DNA of 64,000 nucleotides from Chitinophaga pinensis (GCA_943326015.2 CALPRQ020000010.1:1-64000), one strand, 5' to 3'. Shown: positions 28,124-36,671, counted from the stretch's first letter. Numbers and translations: made by a program. The notes: generated from the sequence alone by a model not told the origin.

Positions 28124-29377
28124 TTACAAACCTTTCACGTTCATGGTGGACAGCGCGGTGGTGCGCTTGCGAATCAACGGAGCCAGCGCATAGCGGATCG
28201 CGTCCATGTGGTGGTTGTTCGCGTCGATGATGGTGGTCAGCACGTCGCCACTCAGTCGGTCGGTCTTGTAGCTGTAGAGCCTCGCCTCGCGCAGCGTCTG
28301 GGTGCAGCGTGGGTGAATGACGATCTCGCGGTAGCTGCGCAGGTGCGCGATGCCGTCCTCGACCGATCCGGGCCACTTCTGCACCGCCACAATCCGCGGC
28401 AAGGCCTTGCGCCTGTCTTGTCCTGTGCTGCCGACGTGGCTGATGGTCTCCGGTCTGGCTGAGTCCGCCCGAACAACGTGCTTTTCGATGGCCGGCAGGC
28501 GCTGGATCATGAATTCGGCAATGTCGTCGTTTTCCAGGCCGACCTTGCTGGCCTCGTGCTCGACGTAGAGCCGCTGATCGTTGATCCACAGCTTGATGCC
28601 TGCGGTCGGGTCTTGCGAGAAGCCCCAGTCGATGCCGTAGTAAGGCCCATTCCAGTCCGGCTGCGGCGTGAAGTCGTCGACCCGGTACTTGCCGGCCAGG
28701 ATCTGCGCGTCGCTGTTCTCGCGGTAAGCGCCTTCCCAGATCCAGGCATAGGACTGATCATCGAGCCGATCCCGGTCATCCTGGCGCTCCTGCTCCAGCA
28801 CGCCTGGAAACCACGGGTTGTCCGTGTAGTTCATCTCGACAATGCGGCTGTTCTTTGGCGCAGCCTTGCGGAACCGCTGATCGGTCGGACTGCCATCGCG
28901 CTCCGGGTTCCAGGTGATCCACACCTCGGAATTCGCCTCGCGAACAGTGGGGCGCAGCTTCATCCAGGCGATTTCGCTCACGCTCTCGGCCTCGTCGATC
29001 CAGGCGATCAGGACGCGTGCCTTGGACTTGAGGCTGTCCACGTTATGCCGCAGGCCGACGAACACATAGGATACGCGCCGGTTCTTCGTCCTGATGTAGC
29101 GCTCGCCCATCTCGAAGTAGGCATCGAGCCATGGCACCGACCGGATCGCCTGCTTGACCTCCTCCATCGAGGAGTCCTCCAGGCTGTTCATGAACTCCCG
29201 GCCGCACAGGATGACGCCAGAGACGCCGGCCTGAGCGAACATCATCGCGCGCACCGCCGTCATCAGCGCAAAGGTGCGGGTCTTGCCTGAACCCCGCCCG
29301 CCGTGGGCACCCCGGTAGCGCGCCGGCCCGGTGAAGACCGGGATCAGCTTCGGCGGGAGTTCAATCTGCGCGCGCAT
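28124..29377 (-). CDS. terL: Terminase large subunit
   Basis: ARYRGAHGGRGSGKTRTFALMTAV Walker A; VLIAWIDEAESVSE Walker B. Confidence 0.92.
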   Translation of the reverse strand: MRAQIELPPKLIPVFTGPARYRGAHGGRGSGKTRTFALMTAVRAMMFAQAGVSGVILCGREFMNSLEDSSMEEVKQAIRSVPWLDAYFEMGERYIRTKNRRVSYVFVGLRHNVDSLKSKARVLIAWIDEAESVSEIAWMKLRPTVREANSEVWITWNPERDGSPTDQRFRKAAPKNSRIVEMNYTDNPWFPGVLEQERQDDRDRLDDQSYAWIWEGAYRENSDAQILAGKYRVDDFTPQPDWNGPYYGIDWGFSQDPTAGIKLWINDQRLYVEHEASKVGLENDDIAEFMIQRLPAIEKHVVRADSARPETISHVGSTGQDRRKALPRIVAVQKWPGSVEDGIAHLRSYREIVIHPRCTQTLREARLYSYKTDRLSGDVLTTIIDANNHHMDAIRYALAPLIRKRTTALSTMNVKGL

Positions 29378-29903
29378 CGGGTGCCACCAGTTCGATGACG
29401 GTCGGCTGCAGGCCATCTGCCGTTCCGTCGTTGAGCTTCTGGATCTGCTCTTTGTTCGCCGCCAGCAGGTTCAGCCCGATACTGGCCGACTCGTTCGCCA
29501 GCTTCGTGAGTGCGGCCACGCCCTTGAGGTTCTCGACCGACGCCAACGGCTCGGCGTCATCCACCTTGGCCACCTCGCTGTTCGCCAGCGCGCTCAGGCG
29601 GTGCGCGGTGGCTGCGCCCAGCTCGGCAGCCGATGCGAGGCTTGTGCTGATGTTGCGCAGCTTGTCGGCCAGGCTGACGGCTACATACTGCTGACGGACT
29701 GGCAACTCGGCCAAGGCGGTTTGAGCCTCGGCGAGTTTTTCCGCGACGATCCGCACCTGCGGAGTTTGCGGAGAAACCCTGCGGCGAATCGCGGCCTCGT
29801 CCACCCCGAACTCTTTGGCAATTGCCCGAATCGACTCCCCTTCTACTGCTCGGCGCTCGACTTCCTTCCACTGCTCCGGGCTTAGCTTCGACGGCCTAGC
29901 CAT
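29361..29903 (-). CDS. Terminase small subunit-like protein
   Basis: N-terminal HTH (SIRAIAKEFGVDEAAIRRRV), directly upstream of terL. Confidence 0.7.
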   Translation of the reverse strand: MARPSKLSPEQWKEVERRAVEGESIRAIAKEFGVDEAAIRRRVSPQTPQVRIVAEKLAEAQTALAELPVRQQYVAVSLADKLRNISTSLASAAELGAATAHRLSALANSEVAKVDDAEPLASVENLKGVAALTKLANESASIGLNLLAANKEQIQKLNDGTADGLQPTVIELVAPDARAD

Positions 29904-29924
29904 TGCCGGCCTCTTTGCTCTTGC

Positions 29925-30191
29925 TCATGCGTTCAATCCCTCATGTGTCTTGTTGATCGCCTGCAGCTCGTTGATGCGGCGCAGGGTCCAGCGCAGGCGG
30001 GTGCCGTGCCATCCTTCAGGCCCACGGTGGCAGGCTGGGCACAGCGGCATGGACGCGAACCACAGGCCCTGTTCGGGCTCGTGCACCTCGCTGGGGCCTG
30101 CAGCGCCGCAGACCACGCAGTCCATGGCGGCCACGCGCTCGATATGGCGCTTTTCAGCCGCAGTCGGCGCCGGCTTGTTCTTGATTCTCAT
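29925..30191 (-). CDS. HNH/DUF968-like small zinc-binding protein
   Basis: AMDCVVCGAAGPSEVHE...MPLCPACHRGPEGWHG. Confidence 0.7.
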   Translation of the reverse strand: MRIKNKPAPTAAEKRHIERVAAMDCVVCGAAGPSEVHEPEQGLWFASMPLCPACHRGPEGWHGTRLRWTLRRINELQAINKTHEGLNA

Positions 30192-30694
30192 GCATGCTCC
30201 TGCAGGTCATAGAACGTGACGCCCAACTCGGTCGCGGCGTAGGCGCCGTGAATTTCGGATGCAGCCTCTTGATAGGCGCGCGCAGCATCTTCAAGCGACG
30301 AGTACCGTCCCAGGCTGCGCTGCTTTCCGTTCACAGTGATGGCTGCCCTCCACTTGTTGGCTGTCTTGCACCAACTCACGCCCTTGACGCCGGATTTACT
30401 GGTTGCCCTTGCGCCAGTGTTGGCGATGTTTTGCGCCATCGTGGCCTTGCGCAAGTTGTCCCAATGGTTGTCGTCCTTCACTCTGTTCTGGTGATCTATG
30501 CTGGCGTCAGGCCAATCACCAGTCATCCACAGCCAAGCAAGGCGATGAGCAAGAAACAGCCGTCCGTCAATCCCAATGACGACGTATCCGTTATTCGTTT
30601 TGCAGCCTGCCGGCCTTCCGCTTTCCCGCCAACAGAAAACCCCTGTCTGCTGGTCATAGACAAGCAACCGACGCGCACGGTCAGCATCAACCAT
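30188..30694 (-). CDS. HNH + AP2-type homing endonuclease with NinB-like C-terminal tail
   Basis: FLAHRLAWLWMTGDWPDASIDHQNRVKDDNHWDNLRKATMAQN...SGVKGVSWCKTANKWRAAI; C-term AYAATELGVTFYDLQEHA. Confidence 0.85.
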   Translation of the reverse strand: MVDADRARRLLVYDQQTGVFCWRESGRPAGCKTNNGYVVIGIDGRLFLAHRLAWLWMTGDWPDASIDHQNRVKDDNHWDNLRKATMAQNIANTGARATSKSGVKGVSWCKTANKWRAAITVNGKQRSLGRYSSLEDAARAYQEAASEIHGAYAATELGVTFYDLQEHA

Positions 30695-31106
30695 GGCGAT
30701 CTTCCTCAAGGTCACAAAACACAACACCCAATTCGATTGCAGCGAATGCCTCCACCTGGGTGCAAAAATCACTGAATTCAGCGGTAGTGAGGTTTGTCGA
30801 ACTGGCGCCAATGACAGATCCATCGGGGAGCTCGATCACACCGATGAACTTCTTTTTCAGGAACTCATGCCATACCTCGGCGCCGTAGAGCCTGCCGCCC
30901 ACGACGGCCTGCTCAGCAATCTGCTTGAGCACTCCGCCTCCCCAATACCGCCTGTTCTGCGCCTTGGTGCGCTTGCGCCGGCTGACAGTCAGCACCCAGC
31001 GTCCACCCGACTGCAGGACGGCGGCCAGGAACGGGAACAGCTGCGCCTTGATCGCGGCCCAGGCCTGCTGCCGGCTGAACAGTTCGATGGTCAGCGTCTC
31101 AGGCAT
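30687..31106 (-). CDS. ninB: NinB-family recombination protein
   Basis: AIKAQLFPFLAAVLQSGGRWVLTVSRRKRTKAQNRRYWGGGVLKQIAEQ... Confidence 0.8.
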   Translation of the reverse strand: MPETLTIELFSRQQAWAAIKAQLFPFLAAVLQSGGRWVLTVSRRKRTKAQNRRYWGGGVLKQIAEQAVVGGRLYGAEVWHEFLKKKFIGVIELPDGSVIGASSTNLTTAEFSDFCTQVEAFAAIELGVVFCDLEEDRHG

Positions 31107-31524
31107 GGGCCCTCCTGAACTGCCAGGCCAGGGCGGCAGCGTCACGCGTGTGCTCATTGCTGCGCCCGGACCACCCCGTTAGTGCCTTGAACTGCCCGGC
31201 GTCGAGCTTCGCCCCCTTGGCCTTCGGGCTGATGCTGTGAGCCGGGATGCCCAGGCGCTCGCATGTCGCGACGATCAGCCGGCACCAGGCGTCGATCTGG
31301 CCGACATCCCTGGCGACTTTGAGCTGAGCGGCGGCGCTGAGATTGCGGGACCAGGTGTGCGACTGCAGGCGGCTGTCCTCGTACACGACGCGGGTCGGGA
31401 AAACGGTCTCGATCACCTCGACCAGCTGGAAAGGCTCGATAGTCTGCAGGTCGGCCAGCGCGCCGGCCCGATAGATAGCGATGCCGGTGTGGGTGCCTGG
31501 GTCGATGCCCATGATGGTGCTCAT
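31099..31524 (-). CDS. RuvC-like Holliday junction resolvase
   Basis: MGIDPGTHTGIAIY...VVYEDSRLQ...TRDAAALAWQ. Confidence 0.75.
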   Translation of the reverse strand: MSTIMGIDPGTHTGIAIYRAGALADLQTIEPFQLVEVIETVFPTRVVYEDSRLQSHTWSRNLSAAAQLKVARDVGQIDAWCRLIVATCERLGIPAHSISPKAKGAKLDAGQFKALTGWSGRSNEHTRDAAALAWQFRRAHA

Positions 31525-31532
31525 GCTCGACA

Positions 31533-32051
31533 TCACTGAAGCCACAGCCCCGGTTGAATCTTCGACTCCAGCGACAGGCGCTCTCCCTCCAGCGACGGTT
31601 TTTCGGCCTTGCGCTTGAGCATCAGGTGCGAGCCGAACGAGGCCTTCACCTTGGACTCGACCTCTCGGGCAATCACGGTCTGGAGCTGCTGCCACAGGCT
31701 GGCGTGGCGAGACTGCAGTGCGGCCTTCATGCGGGAGAACTCTTTGACCAGGCGCAGCTTGAAGCGCACCACTTCTTCGCTGTTTCGCATCAACGTCATC
31801 AGGAAGGCTGCCTGGTCTTCGTTGAGGAAGGCGAACTCAGTGCGGCGACCCCTCGTTGAATTCCGGATTTCAAATCCAGAATTCGAGACTTCAAATCTGA
31901 GCACCCCAAGCTCAGTCATCTCGGCCTGGTAGCGCCGCACCAGCTTGATGACGGTGGGGTGTGGCAAGTTGACGTTCACAGCAACGGCCACCGATGTGGT
32001 GCGCAGCTCTCCGTCGATGTCAAGTACCACAGGAAGCATGGGTGCGCTCAT
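31533..32051 (-). CDS. Rha-family phage regulatory protein
   Basis: TTSVAVAVNVNLPHPTVIKLVRRY...TEFAFLNEDQAAFLMTLMRNSEEVVRFKLRLVKEFSRMK. Confidence 0.85.
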   Translation of the reverse strand: MSAPMLPVVLDIDGELRTTSVAVAVNVNLPHPTVIKLVRRYQAEMTELGVLRFEVSNSGFEIRNSTRGRRTEFAFLNEDQAAFLMTLMRNSEEVVRFKLRLVKEFSRMKAALQSRHASLWQQLQTVIAREVESKVKASFGSHLMLKRKAEKPSLEGERLSLESKIQPGLWLQ

Positions 32052-32097
32052 CGCTTCCTTTCCTTCAGTTTGAAATTGGTGTTTCTTGGTCACTCCG

Positions 32098-32352
32098 TCA
32101 TCCCCCATGCCGATGCCGTGATCCCGGCAACGGCTGCAGCTCGCGCTCGAACGGCGCCAGATCGCTCTGAGCCGACCGAAAGCCCGCCGCCTTGATCCGC
32201 CTGCCCACCTCGGCCCGCAGGCCCAGCCACAGGCCGCTCTGCTCCCGCTCCAGCTCGGCCACCCTTGCCTGGGCGTACTGCCAGCAGCCGGGCGTCATGG
32301 CCATGGCCGTGTAATGCGCTGCGATGCGCTCGAAGGTTTGCAGCCATGTCAA
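32098..32352 (-). CDS. Hypothetical phage protein
   Basis: 84-aa ORF coupled to upstream gene. Confidence 0.45.
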   Translation of the reverse strand: MTWLQTFERIAAHYTAMAMTPGCWQYAQARVAELEREQSGLWLGLRAEVGRRIKAAGFRSAQSDLAPFERELQPLPGSRHRHGG

Positions 32353-32552
32353 GCTGCCTCCCGCGGGGCATCCCAGTACGCCAGGATCTGGCGCGCGTAC
32401 AGCAGCTCAGCCGGGTCAACGCGCAGGCCGCGCTCGTGGTTGCCGATGACCATGTGGGCGTAGCGGCGGCCATCTGCGCCGGCCGTATCGACGGCGGAAA
32501 GTTGGCGCGCAGTCAGTAGTGGCAGGTGGAGCGCAGTGGCGGCACGGCTCAT
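32349..32552 (-). CDS. Hypothetical phage protein
   Basis: MSRAATALHLPLLTARQLSAVDTAGADGRRYAHMVIGNHERG...; 4-nt overlaps. Confidence 0.5.
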   Translation of the reverse strand: MSRAATALHLPLLTARQLSAVDTAGADGRRYAHMVIGNHERGLRVDPAELLYARQILAYWDAPREAA

Positions 32553-33013
32553 ACTGCAATCCCCTTTGCTGCAGCCGCCTCGCGGATCATTCGCTCGACA
32601 GTCGGAGACCGCTTCACGCCAGCCTGCAAGTCGGACAGGCCGGCGCGAATCCAGTCGGTGTAGCGGCTCGCCTGAGACGGAGTGCGACTGACCTTGCTCA
32701 GCACCTGCCTGGCGAACGCCGGGTTCGCAGCTGGCTCTGGCAGCGCCGGTAGATTGGGTTTCGGCGCGAGGTAACAGATCGCTCGAAACTCGAACACAGT
32801 CGGCGGCTTGCCAGCGGGCAGGTGTTGCAGCGCGTAGGAGATCGCTTCGGGCCAGTTGGCGAATCCAGCCAGCTCGTGCGACCAATCTTCAATCACGTCG
32901 GCGGTCTCGATGCCCTCCCATCGCGCGGTGAAGTCGCGGCCATAGGCCAGCGTCAGCTTCTTGAAAATCTTCTCGACCCAGGCCAGCGGCAGGGCTTCGG
33001 TTTGGTTGATCAC
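32549..33013 (-). CDS. Lambda P-like replication protein (helicase loader)
   Basis: AWVEKIFKKLTLAYGRDFTARWEG...VIEDWSHELAGF...AISYALQHLPAGKPPTVFEFRAIC; adjacent to O-like gene. Confidence 0.75.
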   Translation of the reverse strand: MINQTEALPLAWVEKIFKKLTLAYGRDFTARWEGIETADVIEDWSHELAGFANWPEAISYALQHLPAGKPPTVFEFRAICYLAPKPNLPALPEPAANPAFARQVLSKVSRTPSQASRYTDWIRAGLSDLQAGVKRSPTVERMIREAAAAKGIAV

Positions 33014-34221
33014 TTGAGGGCTCCCACGGTGCGGGCAGGCACTTCGATGGCGTTGAAGAAGTCGGCGGCGGATTGCGCCTTGGGCGCGTCGGGTGCCTTG
33101 CGGGCGATAGAGGGCGCGAACTCCTGCACCCGCTCACGCATGGAGCGCTGGTATGCGGTTTCGGCGGCAGGCGCCGACTTGGCGGCAGCCACGGCCTGGT
33201 CACGCTTGGCGAACTTGGCCGCGTTGCGAATCCAGGTTCGCAAGCCGGCCTGCCAGTCCTTGAACTTCGTGCCCTGGGCGGCGTGGTAGTCCTCGAAGCG
33301 GGCCAGCTCGCCGTCAATGCCGCCGAGGGTCACGCCGAGCTCGGTTGCCAGTGCGATGCAGGCAGCGTTCGGCTCGAAGTCGGCCGGGAACTCGGTAGCG
33401 AGGGAGGGAGCTGATTTGGCGGCCTTGGCGGGCTTTTCAGCCTTGGCTGGTGCCTGGGCCTTGGTTTTGGTCTTTGCGGCCTCCTGGGCGGCATCCTGGG
33501 TTGCTGCTGCGGCTTTCTGTTCGGCAGCCAGTCGATCGGCTTCGGCAGCGGCGACTTGGCGGTCGAGTTCGGCAATCCGAGCCTGGGCTTCGGCGGCTTG
33601 GGCTTTCGCTGCTTCCAGCTCGTCGATCAGCATGTCGTCCAAGCGGGGGAAGGTGGTTGCGGGCGCTTGCGCACGCTCTCCCCCTATTGACGGTTCTATG
33701 ACGGTTCCCATGGTGGATAGGCTCCCATGGGTGGGAGCCCTCTCGGGACGCCGGTGGGAGCCGTCTTGGACACCCATGGGAGGGGTCCCATCGGTGGGAG
33801 GGGTCCCATCGGTGGGAGGGGTCCCATCGGTGGGAGGGGTCCCATCGGTGGGAGGGGTCCCATCGGTGGGAGGGGTCCCATCGGTGGGAGGGGTCGGCGG
33901 CGCATAGGCCGTCGGGTGCTTGGACGGCAGATCGGGCAGAAAGGCCAGCTTGCGGACGTTGAGCCTGAACTGCTTTGTGGTGCCAGGAGCGCCGCCGTGC
34001 TCGTTGCCGACGACCTGCAAGAAACCCGTGTGGACGAAGCCTTGCACGATCCTACGGGCCTGCTTCTCACTCAGGCGGATCTTGGCGGCGAGCGCAGCCA
34101 TGGATGGGTAGAGGCTGCCGCCGTCATCAGCAGCCCAGTCGGCCATGGCAAGCATGGCCAGCAGCTCGCTGCCGGATGCCGGGTATTTGTCCCACACCAG
34201 GGTCATGACCTTGATGCTCAT
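33010..34221 (-). CDS. Lambda O-like replication initiator with N-terminal HTH
   Basis: HTH (SLYPSMAALAAKIRLSEKQARRIVQGFVHTGFL); internal 18-bp iterons. Confidence 0.75.
   Translation of the reverse strand: MSIKVMTLVWDKYPASGSELLAMLAMADWAADDGGSLYPSMAALAAKIRLSEKQARRIVQGFVHTGFLQVVGNEHGGAPGTTKQFRLNVRKLAFLPDLPSKHPTAYAPPTPPTDGTPPTDGTPPTDGTPPTDGTPPTDGTPPTDGTPPMGVQDGSHRRPERAPTHGSLSTMGTVIEPSIGGERAQAPATTFPRLDDMLIDELEAAKAQAAEAQARIAELDRQVAAAEADRLAAEQKAAAATQDAAQEAAKTKTKAQAPAKAEKPAKAAKSAPSLATEFPADFEPNAACIALATELGVTLGGIDGELARFEDYHAAQGTKFKDWQAGLRTWIRNAAKFAKRDQAVAAAKSAPAAETAYQRSMRERVQEFAPSIARKAPDAPKAQSAADFFNAIEVPARTVGALK
33787..33894. repeat. Six perfect tandem 18-bp repeats (candidate origin iterons) inside the O-like gene
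   Basis: CCCATCGGTGGGAGGGGT x6, encodes PPTDGT repeats on minus strand. Confidence 0.95.
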
Positions 34222-34853
34222 GCTGCCACCCCCATCTGAGCCTGCAGCTTCGCCAGACGCGCGGTCTGCGCCTGCTCCATCTGCATGGCGCTCGATGCGC
34301 CCAGCACCGTCTCGTAGATGTCCAGCGCCTCGCGCAGCGGCTCGATGGCCGGGTCATCCAATCCCCAGCAACCCATCTTCTCGTAGCGCTGGCGAGCGCG
34401 CGCCAGGCCCTGAGCGGCTGCGTTGAGTGTGGCCATCAGCTCGTTGGCCAACTGGATTCCGCCGTGCGTGCGGTTGGCGACGCCGATGTCACAGACGCGG
34501 ATCTGCGAGATTCCAACGACGTGGCACAGGTAGTCGTGCGTCTCCTCGTCGCCAGGTGGCACGGTGCCGCGCACCAGCATGTCGAGGTGCATGCGGGCTT
34601 TGAGCATGATCCGCTCGACCTCGCGCGGCATCGCCTCGCCCATGGGCTGGCTGCGCTCAAGTGCCCTGGTGGCGCGCTCGCCTTTGACGATCCGCACCGC
34701 CTTCTTGAGATGGCCGCGGTGGAGCCAGAGCACGAAGTCATCGGCCATGCGGCGGCGGGCGCATGGCATGCTGCCGAAGTTGGTGCGCTGCTGGTTGCGG
34801 CAGAGCGCACGAGCCTGGATGCGGTTGGTGACAAGGGGTTGGAGTTTTGGCAT
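34218..34853 (-). CDS. Hypothetical early phage protein
   Basis: MPKLQPLVTNRIQARALCRNQQ...; coupled to O-like gene. Confidence 0.6.
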   Translation of the reverse strand: MPKLQPLVTNRIQARALCRNQQRTNFGSMPCARRRMADDFVLWLHRGHLKKAVRIVKGERATRALERSQPMGEAMPREVERIMLKARMHLDMLVRGTVPPGDEETHDYLCHVVGISQIRVCDIGVANRTHGGIQLANELMATLNAAAQGLARARQRYEKMGCWGLDDPAIEPLREALDIYETVLGASSAMQMEQAQTARLAKLQAQMGVAA

Positions 34854-34862
34854 AATCGACCT

Positions 34863-34918
34863 CGAAGTTTTGGATTGGCCCGGTAGGTGTTGATGCACCG
34901 TTGACCGGGCCTTTTTTT
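34863..34918 (+). ncRNA. Putative OOP-like antisense small RNA
   Basis: Promoter GTGACA-N17-CATAAT (34828-34856), then hairpin GGCCCGGT...ACCGGGCC and T7 at 34877-34918. Confidence 0.5.
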
Positions 34919-35424
34919 CAAAATGAAGCAAACTCTTTGTGGAGCTGCTTCGCCGCCCGCTGATAAGCCAGCGAGGCATCCTCAGGGGAGCGGAAACTCC
35001 CCAATCTCACCTTTTTGTTGTTGATTGCTATGCAAGCGCGGAATCTCCCCGACTCCTCGCACACGCCCTTGAAGCCCGTCTTGTTCGAGTTGGCCTTCGG
35101 GCGGTTTCTCATGTTTTCCGCGTGAGTGCATTCGCGGAGGTTCTCGATACGGTTGTCGCTGCGGTCGCGGTTCTTGTGATCGAGAAACATTGCAGGCCAT
35201 GCCCCGTAGTAGAGTGCCCATGCAACCCTGTGGGCGGAAAGAAGTTCGCCCTTGTATTGGATGCGGACGTATCCATTGGCCTTGACTGAGCCGGCGACAT
35301 CGCCAGGCTTGACCTTGGTTTGTTTTGGCTTGATCTTCCAAAACACACTTCCAGTTGTTGCGTCATACGAAAAAATCATCGACAGCTGTTCGATGGTCAT
35401 TTTTTGCTTGGGCTGTAGAGGCAT
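34918..35424 (-). CDS. HNH + AP2-type endonuclease
   Basis: LLSAHRVAWALYYGAWPAMFLDHKNRDRSDNRIENLRECTHAENMRN...KTGFKGV. Confidence 0.85.
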   Translation of the reverse strand: MPLQPKQKMTIEQLSMIFSYDATTGSVFWKIKPKQTKVKPGDVAGSVKANGYVRIQYKGELLSAHRVAWALYYGAWPAMFLDHKNRDRSDNRIENLRECTHAENMRNRPKANSNKTGFKGVCEESGRFRACIAINNKKVRLGSFRSPEDASLAYQRAAKQLHKEFASF

Positions 35425-35466
35425 GTGTCTTTACGTACTTGGGTGGCGACGGACGCAAGCCATGGA

Positions 35467-35760
35467 TCAGGACGGGATGTCGGCAGGGGCTCGTGCGGCT
35501 TGGGCCTCAGCAGGCCCAACGCTGGTCCTGTCTTGGGCGTGGAGACGCCCTTGATCGCCGGCGCGGACTTTGCGACGATGGCTCATCATCAATTCGTCGT
35601 AGGTGGCACCATGGGCATCCAGGCAGACCAAGTCGCGCAGGTACTCGCTGAGCGTCATGCCCATCTGCGCAGCCCGGCGAGCAGCGACCAACTTGGTCGC
35701 ATCGGGCACGTGGGTCTTGACCTCTTCGGTCAACTTGCTGGGCTCGAACGGCAGATACAT
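35467..35760 (-). CDS. Small regulator, possible ribbon-helix-helix protein
   Basis: VAARRAAQMGMTLSEYLRDLVCLD. Confidence 0.5.
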   Translation of the reverse strand: MYLPFEPSKLTEEVKTHVPDATKLVAARRAAQMGMTLSEYLRDLVCLDAHGATYDELMMSHRRKVRAGDQGRLHAQDRTSVGPAEAQAARAPADIPS

Positions 35761-35875
35761 GGCTGCTCCTTGGTGGTCGAAAAAAATCATGTGGGGTCAG
35801 GGGTAAAGGGCGGGTCGGTCCAGCCCGATAAGATGGAAGTCCCTCAACGACCACCTTTTGGAAAAGGACCGACCC

Positions 35876-36205
35876 ATGAATACAGAAGAGCGCGAGCAAG
35901 AGTTCGAGCTGCTGCAGCTGCAGGTGCAAGCACTGGAAGAAACCGTGGAGCGCATGGCGGACTTCATCAACGCGCTTTCGGCGGATCGCGTCGCGCACAA
36001 GATGGCGCTGGTGTCGTTTGCTGGGCTTGCTGCATCAACGTCCGGGACTGCGCTTCAAAAATGGCAGCGCAGCTTCCAAGAGCTTTGCGCAGCCCAGATG
36101 GCCGCTGCTGCAATGTCCGAAGAAGGTCTGCAAACAGCATCAGGCCTTCGGCGCGCGTTTGTAGAGCTGTCCGGCTTGCTTTTTCAGTCGAAAAGCGAAG
36201 GCTAG
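35876..36205 (+). CDS. Hypothetical protein in immunity region
   Basis: MNTEEREQEFELLQLQVQALEETVERMADFINAL coiled-coil start; RBS AAAAGGA. Confidence 0.5.
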   Translation: MNTEEREQEFELLQLQVQALEETVERMADFINALSADRVAHKMALVSFAGLAASTSGTALQKWQRSFQELCAAQMAAAAMSEEGLQTASGLRRAFVELSGLLFQSKSEG

Positions 36206-36342
36206 AGGCGGCACTCCCAGTGCTCGGATGCGCCGCGCTCGCCGCCAGGTACACCTGGGCCACGCTGCGGCCGAACTCGGCCGAATTCTGGAACTTGTCC
36301 GCGTTCGCGCGCGCCCACTCGGCAGCCGCCATGAAGGCCAGC

Positions 36343-36609
36343 TCATGCATGGTTCGTCTCCTGTGCCGTGGTCGGCGCTTGGGGGGTGGGGGTGGTACCG
36401 CACGGCTTGCCGGTGAGATGCTTGCTGTTTTGGGTGTCGCCGTTCGACAGGTCGAGCAGACGCTGGCCAAGGCTGTAGCGCGGCTCGCGTGTGCGACCTC
36501 GCAACAGGTCGGTGATGCTCGCCTGGCTGCAACCGACCTGTTGCGCAAGCCGCGTCTGTGTCAGGCCATTCCTTGCCTGCGCCTGTGTGATGACGGTTTT
36601 CCAGTCCAT
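36343..36609 (-). CDS. Cro-like HTH regulator
   Basis: ITQAQARNGLTQTRLAQQVGCSQASITDLLRGRTREPRYSLGQRLL; divergent from repressor. Confidence 0.8.
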   Translation of the reverse strand: MDWKTVITQAQARNGLTQTRLAQQVGCSQASITDLLRGRTREPRYSLGQRLLDLSNGDTQNSKHLTGKPCGTTPTPQAPTTAQETNHA

Positions 36610-36621
36610 GCTCTCGATGTT

Positions 36622-36671
36622 AGCGGAATTCCGTTATTTTATCAACGGGTATCCGCTACCGCTTTTCCGTA
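36622..36671. promoter_or_regulatory. Divergent immunity operator/promoter region
   Basis: AGCGGAATTCCGTT (36622-36635) and AACGGGTATCCGCT (36644-36657); minus-strand promoter TTGATA-N17-TAACAT for cro. Confidence 0.65.

Noticed and set aside
33787-33894. CRISPR-like direct repeats
   Set aside because: 18-bp units are directly adjacent with no spacers and lie in-frame inside a replication gene; iterons fit better.
35967-36548. Minus-strand ORF overlapping the 35876-36205 gene
   Set aside because: Its start region (MHELAFMAAAEWARANADKFQNSAEFGRSVAQVYLAA) looks phage-like, but the 3' part is antisense to another candidate gene and the true frame could not be settled, so it is not listed as a feature.
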